From positions 1 to 64,000 of the forward strand of contig JBBSFH010000004.1 of assembly GCA_038238915.1 (NCBI GenBank): a stretch of 64,000 nucleotides of DNA, given 5' to 3'. The notes under the pieces are model-generated. The model had not been told where the DNA came from, searched no databases, and saw only the letters and a program-made list of their open reading frames with translations. This document shows, in pieces, positions 53,298-61,333 of this stretch. Position numbers and translations under genes: made by a program. Numbering within the stretch: position 1 is the first letter of the stretch; each line of letters opens with the position of its first letter. The stretch comes from JAVVHE01 sp038238915 (GTDB lineage Bacteria > Pseudomonadota > Alphaproteobacteria > Sphingomonadales > Sphingomonadaceae).

Positions 53298-53804
53298 ATG
53301 GCGGTCAGCATGGCTGAGGCAACGTCGCTATACGCGGGAGTTGTGTCTTCAATATTAGGCCTAATACAAATTACCGAATGGCGGCGCCGTAGTCGCTATC
53401 TGCACGTATCGGTCGAAAAATACTGGAACGAAGCGGACGATTGGCGTTTCGAGGTGCACATCGAGAATCGCGGTATTCACCCAACAAAGCTAAAGTATGT
53501 GGCATTAACGGTGTATCAAAGGAGGCGTTGGCGACCGTGGGAGAAAAATCCGTTGGCTCAATGTAGTTTCGGAGAATTGAGCGAGGATGATCCTAACGTA
53601 GACGTCAAACAGTTTGATAAGAGAGTGCTTGTTCCTGGCGACAGCGTCGAAGGCGTGATACCATCGGCGATGTTCCGGTCAGTCCGTCCAGGAGATTGGT
53701 ACAACACAAAGCGATTTTACCCCTATTGTATCTGGATCGAGCACTCGCAGAGCAGCTCGCCCACCACGTTAAGGCTGAGAGGCTACCAAGAAGGCGCGCG
53801 ATGA
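53298..53804 (+). CDS. hypothetical membrane-anchored protein, low GC
   Basis: 168 residues. One membrane segment near the N-terminus (SLYAGVVSSILGLIQITEW) is followed by basic residues and a likely beta-sandwich (FEVHIENRGIHPTKLKYVALTVYQ, then VLVPGDSVEGVIPSAMF). No family is recognised. The base composition is far less GC-rich than the flanks, indicating recent acquisition. The start at 53298 (MAVSMAEATS) is chosen as the first Met giving a short N-terminal tail; the frame also overlaps the end of the HEPN gene. It might belong with the MNT/HEPN module or be an independent insert. Confidence 0.65.
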   Translation: MAVSMAEATSLYAGVVSSILGLIQITEWRRRSRYLHVSVEKYWNEADDWRFEVHIENRGIHPTKLKYVALTVYQRRRWRPWEKNPLAQCSFGELSEDDPNVDVKQFDKRVLVPGDSVEGVIPSAMFRSVRPGDWYNTKRFYPYCIWIEHSQSSSPTTLRLRGYQEGAR

Positions 53805-53812
53805 TGCCCGCG

Positions 53813-53839
53813 TTGCATTCTTCATCGGTGTCATATAAC
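53813..53839 (+). promoter_or_regulatory. probable promoter and leader hairpin of rpsB
   Basis: TTGCAT at 53813-53818 and TATAAC at 53834-53839 are spaced by 15 bp, the best sigma-70-like pair seen in this window; the transcript would begin near 53846. An 11-bp inverted repeat (53805-53815 with 53855-53865) surrounds it. A leader of about 100 nt with AGGAG before the ATG leaves room for S2 autoregulation, as is common for rpsB operons. Confidence 0.6.
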
Positions 53840-53950
53840 GCCCCCCCCATCACCCAACGCGGGCACATAGCCCGGTCGCGCGCGCCCTCCCCAAAAGAGA
53901 GCCCCGTGTCCCGCCCGCGCCAGGATCAACCGGACAGGAGTTATCCCCCT

Positions 53951-54808
53951 ATGGCGACCCCACAGGTCTCTATGGCGCAGCTGCTCGAGGCAGGCGCCCA
54001 CTTTGGACACCAGACGCATCGCTGGAACCCCCGCATGGCCCCGTACATCTTCGGGGACCGGAACGGCGTCCACATCATCGATCTTAGCCAGACCGTGCCG
54101 CTGTTCAGCCGCGCGCTCGATTTCGTGCGCTCCACCGTGGCCGCCGGCGGCAAGGTGCTTTTCGTGGGCACCAAGCGCCAGGCGCAGGAGCCGATGGCCG
54201 AAGCCGCGCGGCGCTCGGGGCAGTTTTACGTCAATCACCGCTGGCTGGGCGGTATGCTCACCAACTGGAAGACGATCTCGGGTTCGATCAAGCGCTTCAA
54301 GGGCCTCGAGGAGAGCCTCTCCGGAGACACCGCGGGCTTCACCAAGAAGGAAGTCCTGAAACTCACCCGCGAGCGCGACAAGTTCGAGCTCAGCCTCGGC
54401 GGTATCCGCGATATGGGTGGCCTGCCCGACGTGATCTTCGTGATCGACGTCAACAAGGAAGCGCTCGCGATCAAGGAAGCCAATACGCTGGGCATTCCGG
54501 TCGTCGCCATTCTGGACACGAACACTGATCCCAACGGCATCGCCTTCCCGGTTCCCGGCAATGATGACGCGAGCCGGGCGATCAAGCTCTATTGCGACGC
54601 GATTTCGGATGCGATCCTCGACGGTCGCCAGGGTCGCTCGCGCGATATGGGGATCGACACGGGTGCGATGGCCGAGCCCGAGATGGAGCCGGTGATGATC
54701 GTCCACGATCACGCGCCGGTCGCGGAAGCCGAAGCGCCGCAGCCGGTGTTCACCGGCGAGGAGCTGGTGCCCGCGCCGGAGCCCGCGCTGGCGGAGGCTG
54801 TGGCCTAG
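53951..54808 (+). CDS. rpsB: 30S ribosomal protein S2
   Basis: 285 residues. MATPQVSMAQLLEAGAHFGHQTHRWNP, IDLSQTVPLFSRAL, NHRWLGGMLTNWKTI and VVAILDTNTDPNGIAFPVPGNDDA are strongly conserved S2 elements. A C-terminal acidic Ala/Pro/Glu extension of about 45 residues is usual in sphingomonads. AGGAG lies 14 bp before the ATG at 53951. It heads the rpsB-tsf-pyrH-frr translation cluster. Confidence 0.98.
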   Translation: MATPQVSMAQLLEAGAHFGHQTHRWNPRMAPYIFGDRNGVHIIDLSQTVPLFSRALDFVRSTVAAGGKVLFVGTKRQAQEPMAEAARRSGQFYVNHRWLGGMLTNWKTISGSIKRFKGLEESLSGDTAGFTKKEVLKLTRERDKFELSLGGIRDMGGLPDVIFVIDVNKEALAIKEANTLGIPVVAILDTNTDPNGIAFPVPGNDDASRAIKLYCDAISDAILDGRQGRSRDMGIDTGAMAEPEMEPVMIVHDHAPVAEAEAPQPVFTGEELVPAPEPALAEAVA

Positions 54809-54830
54809 TCACACTGTTGCAACAAACAAC

Positions 54831-54925
54831 CGTCATCCCGGCCTCCGAGCCGGGACCTGCCTGCCTCCGTTGGGCCTCTGTCGAACCGCGAAGAAGGCAG
54901 GTCCCGGGTCAAGCCCGGGATGACG
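54831..54925. repeat. palindromic intergenic repeat between rpsB and tsf
   Basis: CGTCATCCCG at the left end is repeated inverted as CGGGATGACG at the right end. Inside, GGGACCTGCCTGCC pairs with GGCAGGTCCC, so the 95-bp stretch folds into one long imperfect hairpin. The GTCATCCCGG...CCGGGATGAC ends are typical of dispersed alphaproteobacterial repeats. As RNA it could partly end or stabilise the rpsB message before tsf. Confidence 0.75.
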
Positions 54926-54945
54926 ACGCTAGAAGGATGGAATCT

Positions 54946-55878
54946 ATGGCCGAGATCAGCGCCACCACGGTGCGCGACCTGCGCGAGCGCACGGGTGCAG
55001 GCATGATGGACTGCAAGAAGGCTTTGGCGGCGAACGAGGGAAATTTCGAGGCGGCGGTCGATTGGCTGCGCTCAAAGGGCCTCGCTTCGGCGGCGAAGAA
55101 GGCGGGACGCACTGCGGCCGAGGGGCTGGTGGGTGTCGGCGTCCACGGGCTGCGCGGCGCGGTGGTGGAGGTCAATTCCGAGACCGATTTCGTTGCCAAG
55201 AACGCGCAGTTCCAGGCGTTCGTGCGCGGCGTGGTCGAAGTCGCACTCGATAAGGGCCACGATGTCGCCGCGATCGGGGCTGCGCCGATGCCCGGCGGCA
55301 CGGGCACGGTAGCGGAAGCGTTGACCAACAACATCGCCACCATCGGCGAGAACCAGACGCTGCGGCGCGCGGCCTTGCTCGAAGTGCGCCACGGGCTGAT
55401 CGCGTCCTACGTCCACAATGCGGTGGTCGAGAGACTGGGCAAGATCGGCGTGCTGATCGCGCTGGAAAGCGCGGCGTCGGCCGAAGTACTTGCGCCGCTG
55501 GGTCGCCAACTGGCGATGCACGTGGCGGCGGCGAACCCGCTCGCGCTCGACGATAGCGGCATCGATGCGGACCTGCTGGAGCGCGAACGCGCCATCGCGC
55601 GCGAGAAGGCGGCGGGATCGGGCAAGTCCCCCGAGATCATCGAGAAGATGATCGAGGGCGGCGTGCGCAAGTTCGCGTCCGAGAATGCGCTGATGAGCCA
55701 GGTGTTCGTGATCGACGGCAAGTCCAAGATCGCCGACGTGATCGCAAAGGCAGCGAAGGATTCTGGCGAGGCGATTGCGCTGAAGGGCTTCGTGCGCTTC
55801 CAGCTGGGCGAGGGGATCGATCGCGGCCCCGAAACCGACTTCGCCGCCGAGGTTGCGGCGGCGGCGGGGCAGGCTTAG
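54946..55878 (+). CDS. tsf: translation elongation factor Ts
   Basis: 310 residues. Nucleotide exchange factor for EF-Tu. TVRDLRERTGAGMMDCKKAL is the N-terminal UBA-like domain, and VVEVNSETDFVAKN contains the TDFV residues that disrupt the EF-Tu Mg2+ site. The C-terminal part has EKMIEGGVRKFASENAL. AGAAGG is 9 bp before the ATG at 54946; an in-frame ATG 9 bp earlier is too close to that site. Confidence 0.98.
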   Translation: MAEISATTVRDLRERTGAGMMDCKKALAANEGNFEAAVDWLRSKGLASAAKKAGRTAAEGLVGVGVHGLRGAVVEVNSETDFVAKNAQFQAFVRGVVEVALDKGHDVAAIGAAPMPGGTGTVAEALTNNIATIGENQTLRRAALLEVRHGLIASYVHNAVVERLGKIGVLIALESAASAEVLAPLGRQLAMHVAAANPLALDDSGIDADLLERERAIAREKAAGSGKSPEIIEKMIEGGVRKFASENALMSQVFVIDGKSKIADVIAKAAKDSGEAIALKGFVRFQLGEGIDRGPETDFAAEVAAAAGQA

Positions 55879-55886
55879 GCCATTCT

Positions 55887-55930
55887 CCTCCCCTGCGAAT
55901 GGGGGGGAGGTGTCAGCGAAGCTGAAGGAG
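55887..55930. repeat. short palindromic repeat between tsf and pyrH
   Basis: CCTCCCC (55887-55893) pairs with GGGGAGG (55904-55910), followed by a sequence with an AGCGAAGCTGA half-palindrome and GGAGAGGG. The pattern resembles one arm of the larger elements at 27230 and 58872. It is probably a decayed or partial copy. Confidence 0.5.
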
Positions 55931-55980
55931 AGGGCCCGATCGACCCTCGCCGCCATCGCAAACCAGGCGCGAGGTCGAGT

Positions 55981-56703
55981 GTGACGCAACTTCCCTTCAA
56001 GCGCATCCTGCTCAAGCTCTCGGGCGAGGTGCTGATGGGACCGGGCCAATATGGCATCGATCCCGCCACCACCGCGCGGATCGCGGGCGAGATTGCGGAC
56101 GCGCGTGCGATGGGGGTGGAGATCTGCGTCGTCGTCGGCGGCGGCAACATCTTCCGGGGCCTCGCCGCTGCCGCCAAGGGCTTCGACCGCGCGAACGCGG
56201 ATTATATGGGGATGTTAGCCACCGTGATGAACGCGCTCGCGGTGCAGAATGCGCTGGAGGCGATCGGCGTCGATACGCGCGTCCAGTCCGCGATCCCGAT
56301 GCCATCGGTGTGCGAACCGTATATCCGCCGCCGCGCCACGCGGCACATGGAAAAGGGCCGCGTCGTGGTGTTCGCGGGCGGCACCGGCAATCCGTTCTTC
56401 ACCACCGATACCGCCGCGGCTTTGCGAGCGGCCGAGATGGGCTGCGATGCGCTGTTCAAGGGCACCAGCGTCGACGGCGTCTATACAGCCGATCCCAAGC
56501 GCGATGCCTCGGCACGGCGGTTCGAGGAGGTGACCTTCTCGCGCGTGCTCGCGGATGATCTGAAAGTGATGGACGCATCCGCTATCGCCTTGTGCCGCGA
56601 CAATAATATCCCGATCATAGTCTTCAACATCCGCGAGCCCGGCAATTTCGCGCGCGTGCTGAGCGGCGAAGGTGTATCGACAATCGTCCGCGAAGCCGCG
56701 TGA
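55981..56703 (+). CDS. pyrH: UMP kinase
   Basis: 240 residues. Phosphorylates UMP to UDP; bacterial-type amino-acid-kinase fold. FKRILLKLSGEVLMG at the start, VVVGGGNIFRG for UMP binding, FAGGTGNPFFTTDTAAALRA, and LFKGTSVDGVYTADPK are typical. The GTG at 55981 is the first plausible start, with GAGG upstream. The downstream frr gene is 26 bp away. Confidence 0.97.
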   Translation: MTQLPFKRILLKLSGEVLMGPGQYGIDPATTARIAGEIADARAMGVEICVVVGGGNIFRGLAAAAKGFDRANADYMGMLATVMNALAVQNALEAIGVDTRVQSAIPMPSVCEPYIRRRATRHMEKGRVVVFAGGTGNPFFTTDTAAALRAAEMGCDALFKGTSVDGVYTADPKRDASARRFEEVTFSRVLADDLKVMDASAIALCRDNNIPIIVFNIREPGNFARVLSGEGVSTIVREAA

Positions 56704-56729
56704 CGCGGAGCTTTTGAAGAAGGTTCAAT

Positions 56730-57287
56730 ATGGCGAAGTTCGACAAGGCCGATCTGGAGCGCCGCATGCACTCGGCGGTGGAGAGTTTGAAGGGCGATCT
56801 GACGGGGTTGCGCACCGGCCGCGCGTCCGCCTCGCTGCTCGATCCGATCATGGTCGAGGTGTACGGCGCGCACATGCCTTTGACGCAGGTGGCGACCGTC
56901 ACCGTCCCCGAAAGCCGCATGATCGCGGTGCAGGTGTGGGACAAGTCCAACGTGCAGCCCGTAGAAAAGGCGATCCGCTCGGCGGGGCTGGGGCTGAACC
57001 CGATCACCGACGGCCAGAACCTTCGCCTCCCCATTCCCGATCTGAACGAGGAGCGGCGCAAGGAATTGGCCAAGCTTGCCTCGGGCTATGCCGAGAAGGC
57101 GCGCGTCGCGATCCGCAATGTGCGGCGCGACGGGATGGAAGCTTTGAAAGCGGACGAGAAAAAGGGCGACATCAGCCAGGACGAACAAAAGCGCCACGAG
57201 ACCGAGGTGCAAAAGCTGACCGACAAGAATATCGCCGAGGCCGATGCCGCCGCGAGCGCCAAGGAGAAGGAGATCCTGGGCAAGTGA
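56730..57287 (+). CDS. frr: ribosome recycling factor
   Basis: 185 residues. With EF-G it splits the post-termination ribosome. LTGLRTGRASASLLDPIMVEVYG and VWDKSNVQPVEKAIRSAGLGLNP are hallmarks, and the C-terminal coiled-coil arm has RVAIRNVRRDGMEALK. The stop overlaps the uppS GTG as GTGA. Confidence 0.98.
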   Translation: MAKFDKADLERRMHSAVESLKGDLTGLRTGRASASLLDPIMVEVYGAHMPLTQVATVTVPESRMIAVQVWDKSNVQPVEKAIRSAGLGLNPITDGQNLRLPIPDLNEERRKELAKLASGYAEKARVAIRNVRRDGMEALKADEKKGDISQDEQKRHETEVQKLTDKNIAEADAAASAKEKEILGK

Positions 57288-58021
57288 GCCTCGGCCTCGC
57301 CCGCGCGGTCGAGAGTGGCGGCGATGCCGCGCCCTTCCACGTGGCGATCATCATGGACGGCAACGGCCGCTGGGCGAAGAAGCGCTTCCTGCCACGCGTG
57401 GCGGGGCACCGCGCGGGGGTGCAGGCGGTGCGCCGCGTGATCGAGGCCGCCCCCGATCTGGGGATCGACGTGCTGACGCTCTATGCGTTTTCGAGCGAGA
57501 ACTGGCGGCGTCCGGCGGACGAGGTGACCGATCTCATGGGGCTGTTGCGGCAGTATCTGCGCAGCGAGATCGACGAGTTGCACGCGAACGGCGTGCGGCT
57601 GCGCTTCATCGGCGACCTCTCCCGGCTGTCCACGGATTTGCAGGCGATGCTGGCCGACGCGGGGCGGCGGACGGCGGGAAATACGCGCCTCACACTGGTG
57701 CTGGCACTGAACTACGGCGCGACCGACGAAATGGCGCGCGTGGTGCGGTCGATCGCGCAGGATGTGGCGGCGGGACGGCTGGCGGCGGACGCGGTCGACG
57801 CGGACGCGATCGAGGCACGGCTCGACACGGCGGGGCTGCCACCGCCCGACGTGGTGGTGCGGACCTCGGGCGAGCAGCGGCTGAGCAATTTCCTGCTGTG
57901 GCAGGCGGCGTACGCGGAACTGGTGTTCGTCGACACGCTATGGCCCGATTTCGACGGAATGAAGCTGGGCGCGGCGGTGGACGCCTACCGCGCGCGGGAG
58001 CGGCGCTTTGGCGGGCGCTGA
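57284..58021 (+). CDS. uppS: undecaprenyl diphosphate synthase
   Basis: 245 residues. Cis-prenyltransferase making the C55 lipid carrier for peptidoglycan and O-antigen. HVAIIMDGNGRWAKKR holds the catalytic Asp and the P-loop-like Arg, LTLYAFSSENWRRP the conserved SSENW, and VVRTSGEQRLSNFLLWQ the RxSG motif. The GTG at 57284 overlaps the frr stop. It lies next to cdsA with 1 bp between. Confidence 0.97.
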   Translation: MSLGLARAVESGGDAAPFHVAIIMDGNGRWAKKRFLPRVAGHRAGVQAVRRVIEAAPDLGIDVLTLYAFSSENWRRPADEVTDLMGLLRQYLRSEIDELHANGVRLRFIGDLSRLSTDLQAMLADAGRRTAGNTRLTLVLALNYGATDEMARVVRSIAQDVAAGRLAADAVDADAIEARLDTAGLPPPDVVVRTSGEQRLSNFLLWQAAYAELVFVDTLWPDFDGMKLGAAVDAYRARERRFGGR

Positions 58022-58022
58022 C

Positions 58023-58862
58023 ATGGCGCTGCCCGGCGCGACGCGGCGGGGGCGCGAGCTGGCGACGCGGGTTGTGGTGGGGGCTGGGCTGGCAGCGGTG
58101 GCACTCGGTTGTCTGTGGGCAGGACCGCTCGCCTGGACGATATTCGTCGCGGCGACGGCAGGAGCTGCGGCTTGGGAATTAAGTCGGCTGAACCGCATCG
58201 ATGATTTGGTGCCGTTTACGCTAGTGTTTGCCTTGGTCTTCGCCACGCCATTTACCCGTTCCGTTCCTGAATCACGGTACTTAATTTTCGCTCTAGGTGT
58301 TGCCGTGCTTGTCGCCCTGATAACATTGGTGGGCCAGCGTCGAAACATAGTCGTGCAGACGTTGAGTGCGTTGTACGTGGGCTTACCCGCGTTCGCATTG
58401 GTGGGCCTCCGGAGCGAGCCTTTCGGAGTCGCCTGGGTGCTCTATACCATCTCGGTCGTGTGCGCGGCGGACATCGCCGCCTATGCAGTCGGCCGCCTCG
58501 CCGGTGGTCCAAAGCTGTGGCCGCGCATCAGTCCGGGAAAGACCTGGGCCGGGTTCGCGGGCGCGTGTCTCGCGGCGATGGCGGCTTCGGTGGCGGTCTG
58601 GTCGTTGATCGAGATCGGGCGGGCTGGATCGGCGTCGATCGACGTCCATTATCACCTGCCCATCCGCCCCGCTATCGCAGGCCTACTGCTCGGCGCGCTC
58701 GCGCAGGGGGGGGATTTGTTCGAGAGCTGGCTCAAGCGGCGCGCGGGGGTGAAGGATTCAGGCACGCTGCTCCCCGGCCACGGCGGCGTGCTCGATCGGT
58801 TGGACAGCCTGGTGCCGGTTGCGCCGGTAGTGGCGGGGGCGGTTTGGCTGGGGTGGTTGTGA
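58023..58862 (+). CDS. cdsA: phosphatidate cytidylyltransferase
   Basis: 279 residues, multi-pass inner-membrane enzyme making CDP-diacylglycerol. The C-terminal signature SGTLLPGHGGVLDRLDSL is diagnostic, and ISPGKTWAGFAGA is conserved. The ATG at 58023 is chosen; a TTG 15 bp upstream lies inside uppS. Codons for about residues 48-125 (58165-58395) are less GC-rich and use rarer codons (CTA, TTA, ATA), unlike the rest of the gene. The protein itself looks intact. Confidence 0.94.
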   Translation: MALPGATRRGRELATRVVVGAGLAAVALGCLWAGPLAWTIFVAATAGAAAWELSRLNRIDDLVPFTLVFALVFATPFTRSVPESRYLIFALGVAVLVALITLVGQRRNIVVQTLSALYVGLPAFALVGLRSEPFGVAWVLYTISVVCAADIAAYAVGRLAGGPKLWPRISPGKTWAGFAGACLAAMAASVAVWSLIEIGRAGSASIDVHYHLPIRPAIAGLLLGALAQGGDLFESWLKRRAGVKDSGTLLPGHGGVLDRLDSLVPVAPVVAGAVWLGWL

Positions 58863-58871
58863 GGGGCCGCT

Positions 58872-58995
58872 CCCTCTCCCTCGCTCCGCTCCGCTGCGCA
58901 TTTCCCTCCCCCTGTCAGGGGGAGGGTGGCCGGGCCGCGAAGTCCGCCCTCCCCCGAGCCGGGGGAGGGACAGCTGCGAAGCAGCAGGGAGAGGG
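58872..58995. repeat. three-hairpin nested palindrome between cdsA and dxr
   Basis: Outer arms CCCTCTCCCT (58872-58881) and AGGGAGAGGG (58986-58995) enclose two inner hairpins. One is CCCTCCCCCTG/CAGGGGGAGGG (58904-58914, 58916-58926) and the other CCCTCCCCC/GGGGGAGGG (58947-58955, 58961-58969). The layout matches a Y-shaped mobile palindrome of REP/BIME type. It reaches to 15 bp before the chosen dxr start, so it is likely part of the transcript. Confidence 0.75.
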
Positions 58996-59010
58996 AACGT
59001 GGGTGCGCGC

Positions 59011-60162
59011 ATGAAAACGCTCGCCATCCTCGGCGCCACCGGCTCGGTCGGCCGCTCCACGCTCGATCTGGTCGAGCGCGAGCCGGAGCGGTGGCGGGTG
59101 CGGGCGCTCTCGGCGGATACCAACGCGCGCGAACTCGCGGCGCAGGCGATCCGCACGCGTGCGGAGATCGCCGTGGTCGCGGACGAGCGCGCCTACGCGG
59201 ACCTCAAGGACGCGCTGAGCGGCACGGGTATCCGCGCCGCCGCCGGGGCGCAGGCGCTCAGCGATGCGGCAGATGCGGACATCGTCATGGCCGCCATCGT
59301 CGGCGCGGCAGGGTTGCGGCCCACCCTCAAGGCGGTCGAGCGCGGAGCCACCGTGGCCATCGCCAACAAGGAAACGCTCGTCTGCGCGGGCGAACTCGTG
59401 CGCGCGGCGGCGGCCCAATCGGGTGCGCGACTGCTGCCGGTGGATAGCGAGCATAACGCGATCTACCAGTGCTTCGATTTCGATCACCCCGAACGCATCG
59501 CGCGCGTGATCCTGACGTGCAGCGGCGGGCCTTTCCGCGAGGCCACCACCGAACAGATGCGCGGCATGACCCCGGCGCAGGCAATCAAGCACCCCGTGTG
59601 GTCGATGGGCGGCAAGATCTCGGTCGATTCGGCCACGCTGATGAACAAGGGTCTCGAACTGATCGAGGCTTGGCACCTCTTCCCCGTCTCCGCAGACCAG
59701 CTCTCGGTGCTCATCCACCCGCAGTCGGTCGTCCATTCGATGGTAGAATATGTCGACGGCTCGACGCTCGCGCAGTTGGGCACGCCGGATATGCGCATCC
59801 CGATCGCGTATGCGCTCGCGTGGCCCGACCGGATGGCCACGCCGTGCGAACGGCTCGATCTTGCCAAAATCGCCCGCCTCGATTTCGCCGAGCCGGACCC
59901 GGAGCGCTTCCCCGCGCTCGGTCTCGCATGGGCCGCACTGCGCGCCGGGGGTGCGGCGACCAATATCCTGAACGCCGCAAACGAAATCGCGGTCGCGGCA
60001 TTCCTTGAGGGGCGGATCGGATTTCTCGATATCGCGGCCACAGTTGAAGACACGCTCAACGCCGAAGCCGTTGCACCCATGTTCAGCCTGGAGGACGTTA
60101 TAGCGATCGATACCGCCGCGCGTGTCCGCGCGCGCGGGATCGTGAACGCGAGGAGCCGCTGA
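59011..60162 (+). CDS. dxr: 1-deoxy-D-xylulose-5-phosphate reductoisomerase
   Basis: 383 residues. Second step of the non-mevalonate isoprenoid pathway, feeding uppS. LAILGATGSVGRSTLDLVE binds NADPH. LLPVDSEHNAIYQCF holds the metal-binding Asp and Glu, followed by CSGGPFR and HPVWSMGGKISVDSATLMNKGLELIEA. The ATG at 59011 matches the family N-terminus; a GTG at 58999 has a better-placed purine run and cannot be excluded. The stop overlaps rseP as TGATG. Confidence 0.96.
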   Translation: MKTLAILGATGSVGRSTLDLVEREPERWRVRALSADTNARELAAQAIRTRAEIAVVADERAYADLKDALSGTGIRAAAGAQALSDAADADIVMAAIVGAAGLRPTLKAVERGATVAIANKETLVCAGELVRAAAAQSGARLLPVDSEHNAIYQCFDFDHPERIARVILTCSGGPFREATTEQMRGMTPAQAIKHPVWSMGGKISVDSATLMNKGLELIEAWHLFPVSADQLSVLIHPQSVVHSMVEYVDGSTLAQLGTPDMRIPIAYALAWPDRMATPCERLDLAKIARLDFAEPDPERFPALGLAWAALRAGGAATNILNAANEIAVAAFLEGRIGFLDIAATVEDTLNAEAVAPMFSLEDVIAIDTAARVRARGIVNARSR

Positions 60163-61295
60163 TGCACGGCCAACTGCCCGACATCGTCTATAACCTGCTG
60201 TCGTTCATGCTGGTGATCGCGCCGCTGGTGACGGTGCACGAGTTCGGCCATTATCTCGCGGGGCGCAGCTTTGGGGTGAAGGCGGAGACGTTCAGTCTGG
60301 GTTTCGGCAGGGAGCTGCTGGGATTTACGGACAAACGCGGCACACGCTGGAAAGTCTCGGCGATCCCGTTTGGCGGCTATGTAAAGTTTGCGGGCGATGC
60401 CAACGCAGCGTCGCTCCCCGGCGATGTCGCACATCTGCCACCCGAGGAGCGCGCGCACACGCTCAACGTCAAACCGCTGTGGCAACGCGCGGTGATCATC
60501 GCGGCGGGGCCGTTCATCAACTTCGTCTTCGCCGCTTTCGTCCTCGCGGGATTGTACATGGCGGTCGGCCTGCCGCGGCTCGATCGCGCGCCGGTGGCGA
60601 TCGGGACGATCGCTGCGGCGAGCGCGGCGGCGGATGCGGGGCTGGCGAAGGGCGATGTGGTGCTCGCGCTCGATGGGCGTCCGCTGCAGAGCTTCGCGGA
60701 TTTCGCGCGCCAGCTTGGCAGCAATCGCGGACAGCCGGTCCGCCTCGATATTGCGCGCGCCGATGCGCGGTTCGTGCGGATCATCGCGCCGCGCGCGGCG
60801 AAGGGTACGGGTGCCAGCCCCTCACAGCCGCCGCATTACCAGCTCGGCGTCGCTCCGGCGTATGACCGGCTCGGTCCGCTGCACGCGCTTGCGCTCGGCA
60901 CGCGCGACGTGGTGCGTTTCGTGCCGGTGATGGCGCAGGGGCTGTGGCAGGTGATCATCGGCGCGCGGCCGTTCAGCGATCTGGGCGGCCCGATAAAGAT
61001 GGTGCAGGTTTCGGGCGAGCAGGCAGCGCTTGGAACGGGTTCGTTCGTGTGGTTCGTCGCCGTCGTCTCGATTAACCTCGGCTTCATCAATCTCCTGCCA
61101 ATTCCGGTGCTGGACGGCGGACATCTCGCCATGTATGCGATCGAGGGCGTGCGGCGTCGGCCGCTAAGCAAGCGCGCGCAGGAACTGGCGTTCATGTCCG
61201 GGTTCGCTGCGTTGTTCACCTTCATGATCGCCAAGACTGTGAACGATCTGGGATCGTTTGGATTATGGCATCGGTTGGCGGGCCTCGTCGGATAG
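60162..61295 (+). CDS. rseP: site-2 intramembrane metalloprotease RseP
   Basis: 377 residues. HEFGH (residues 26-30) in the first membrane helix is the zinc motif, and NLLPIPVLDGGHL in the third helix supplies the last metal ligand (Asp). One PDZ domain (about residues 140-200, AGLAKGDVVLALDGRPLQSF) is seen, where E. coli RseP has two. It releases sigma factors by cutting anti-sigma factors. It lies directly upstream of bamA, fitting a role in the envelope stress response. Confidence 0.95.
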   Translation: MHGQLPDIVYNLLSFMLVIAPLVTVHEFGHYLAGRSFGVKAETFSLGFGRELLGFTDKRGTRWKVSAIPFGGYVKFAGDANAASLPGDVAHLPPEERAHTLNVKPLWQRAVIIAAGPFINFVFAAFVLAGLYMAVGLPRLDRAPVAIGTIAAASAAADAGLAKGDVVLALDGRPLQSFADFARQLGSNRGQPVRLDIARADARFVRIIAPRAAKGTGASPSQPPHYQLGVAPAYDRLGPLHALALGTRDVVRFVPVMAQGLWQVIIGARPFSDLGGPIKMVQVSGEQAALGTGSFVWFVAVVSINLGFINLLPIPVLDGGHLAMYAIEGVRRRPLSKRAQELAFMSGFAALFTFMIAKTVNDLGSFGLWHRLAGLVG

Positions 61296-61333
61296 CGTGT
61301 GCTCGGCCGGTCGGTCCGGCACGGGGAGTGGAG

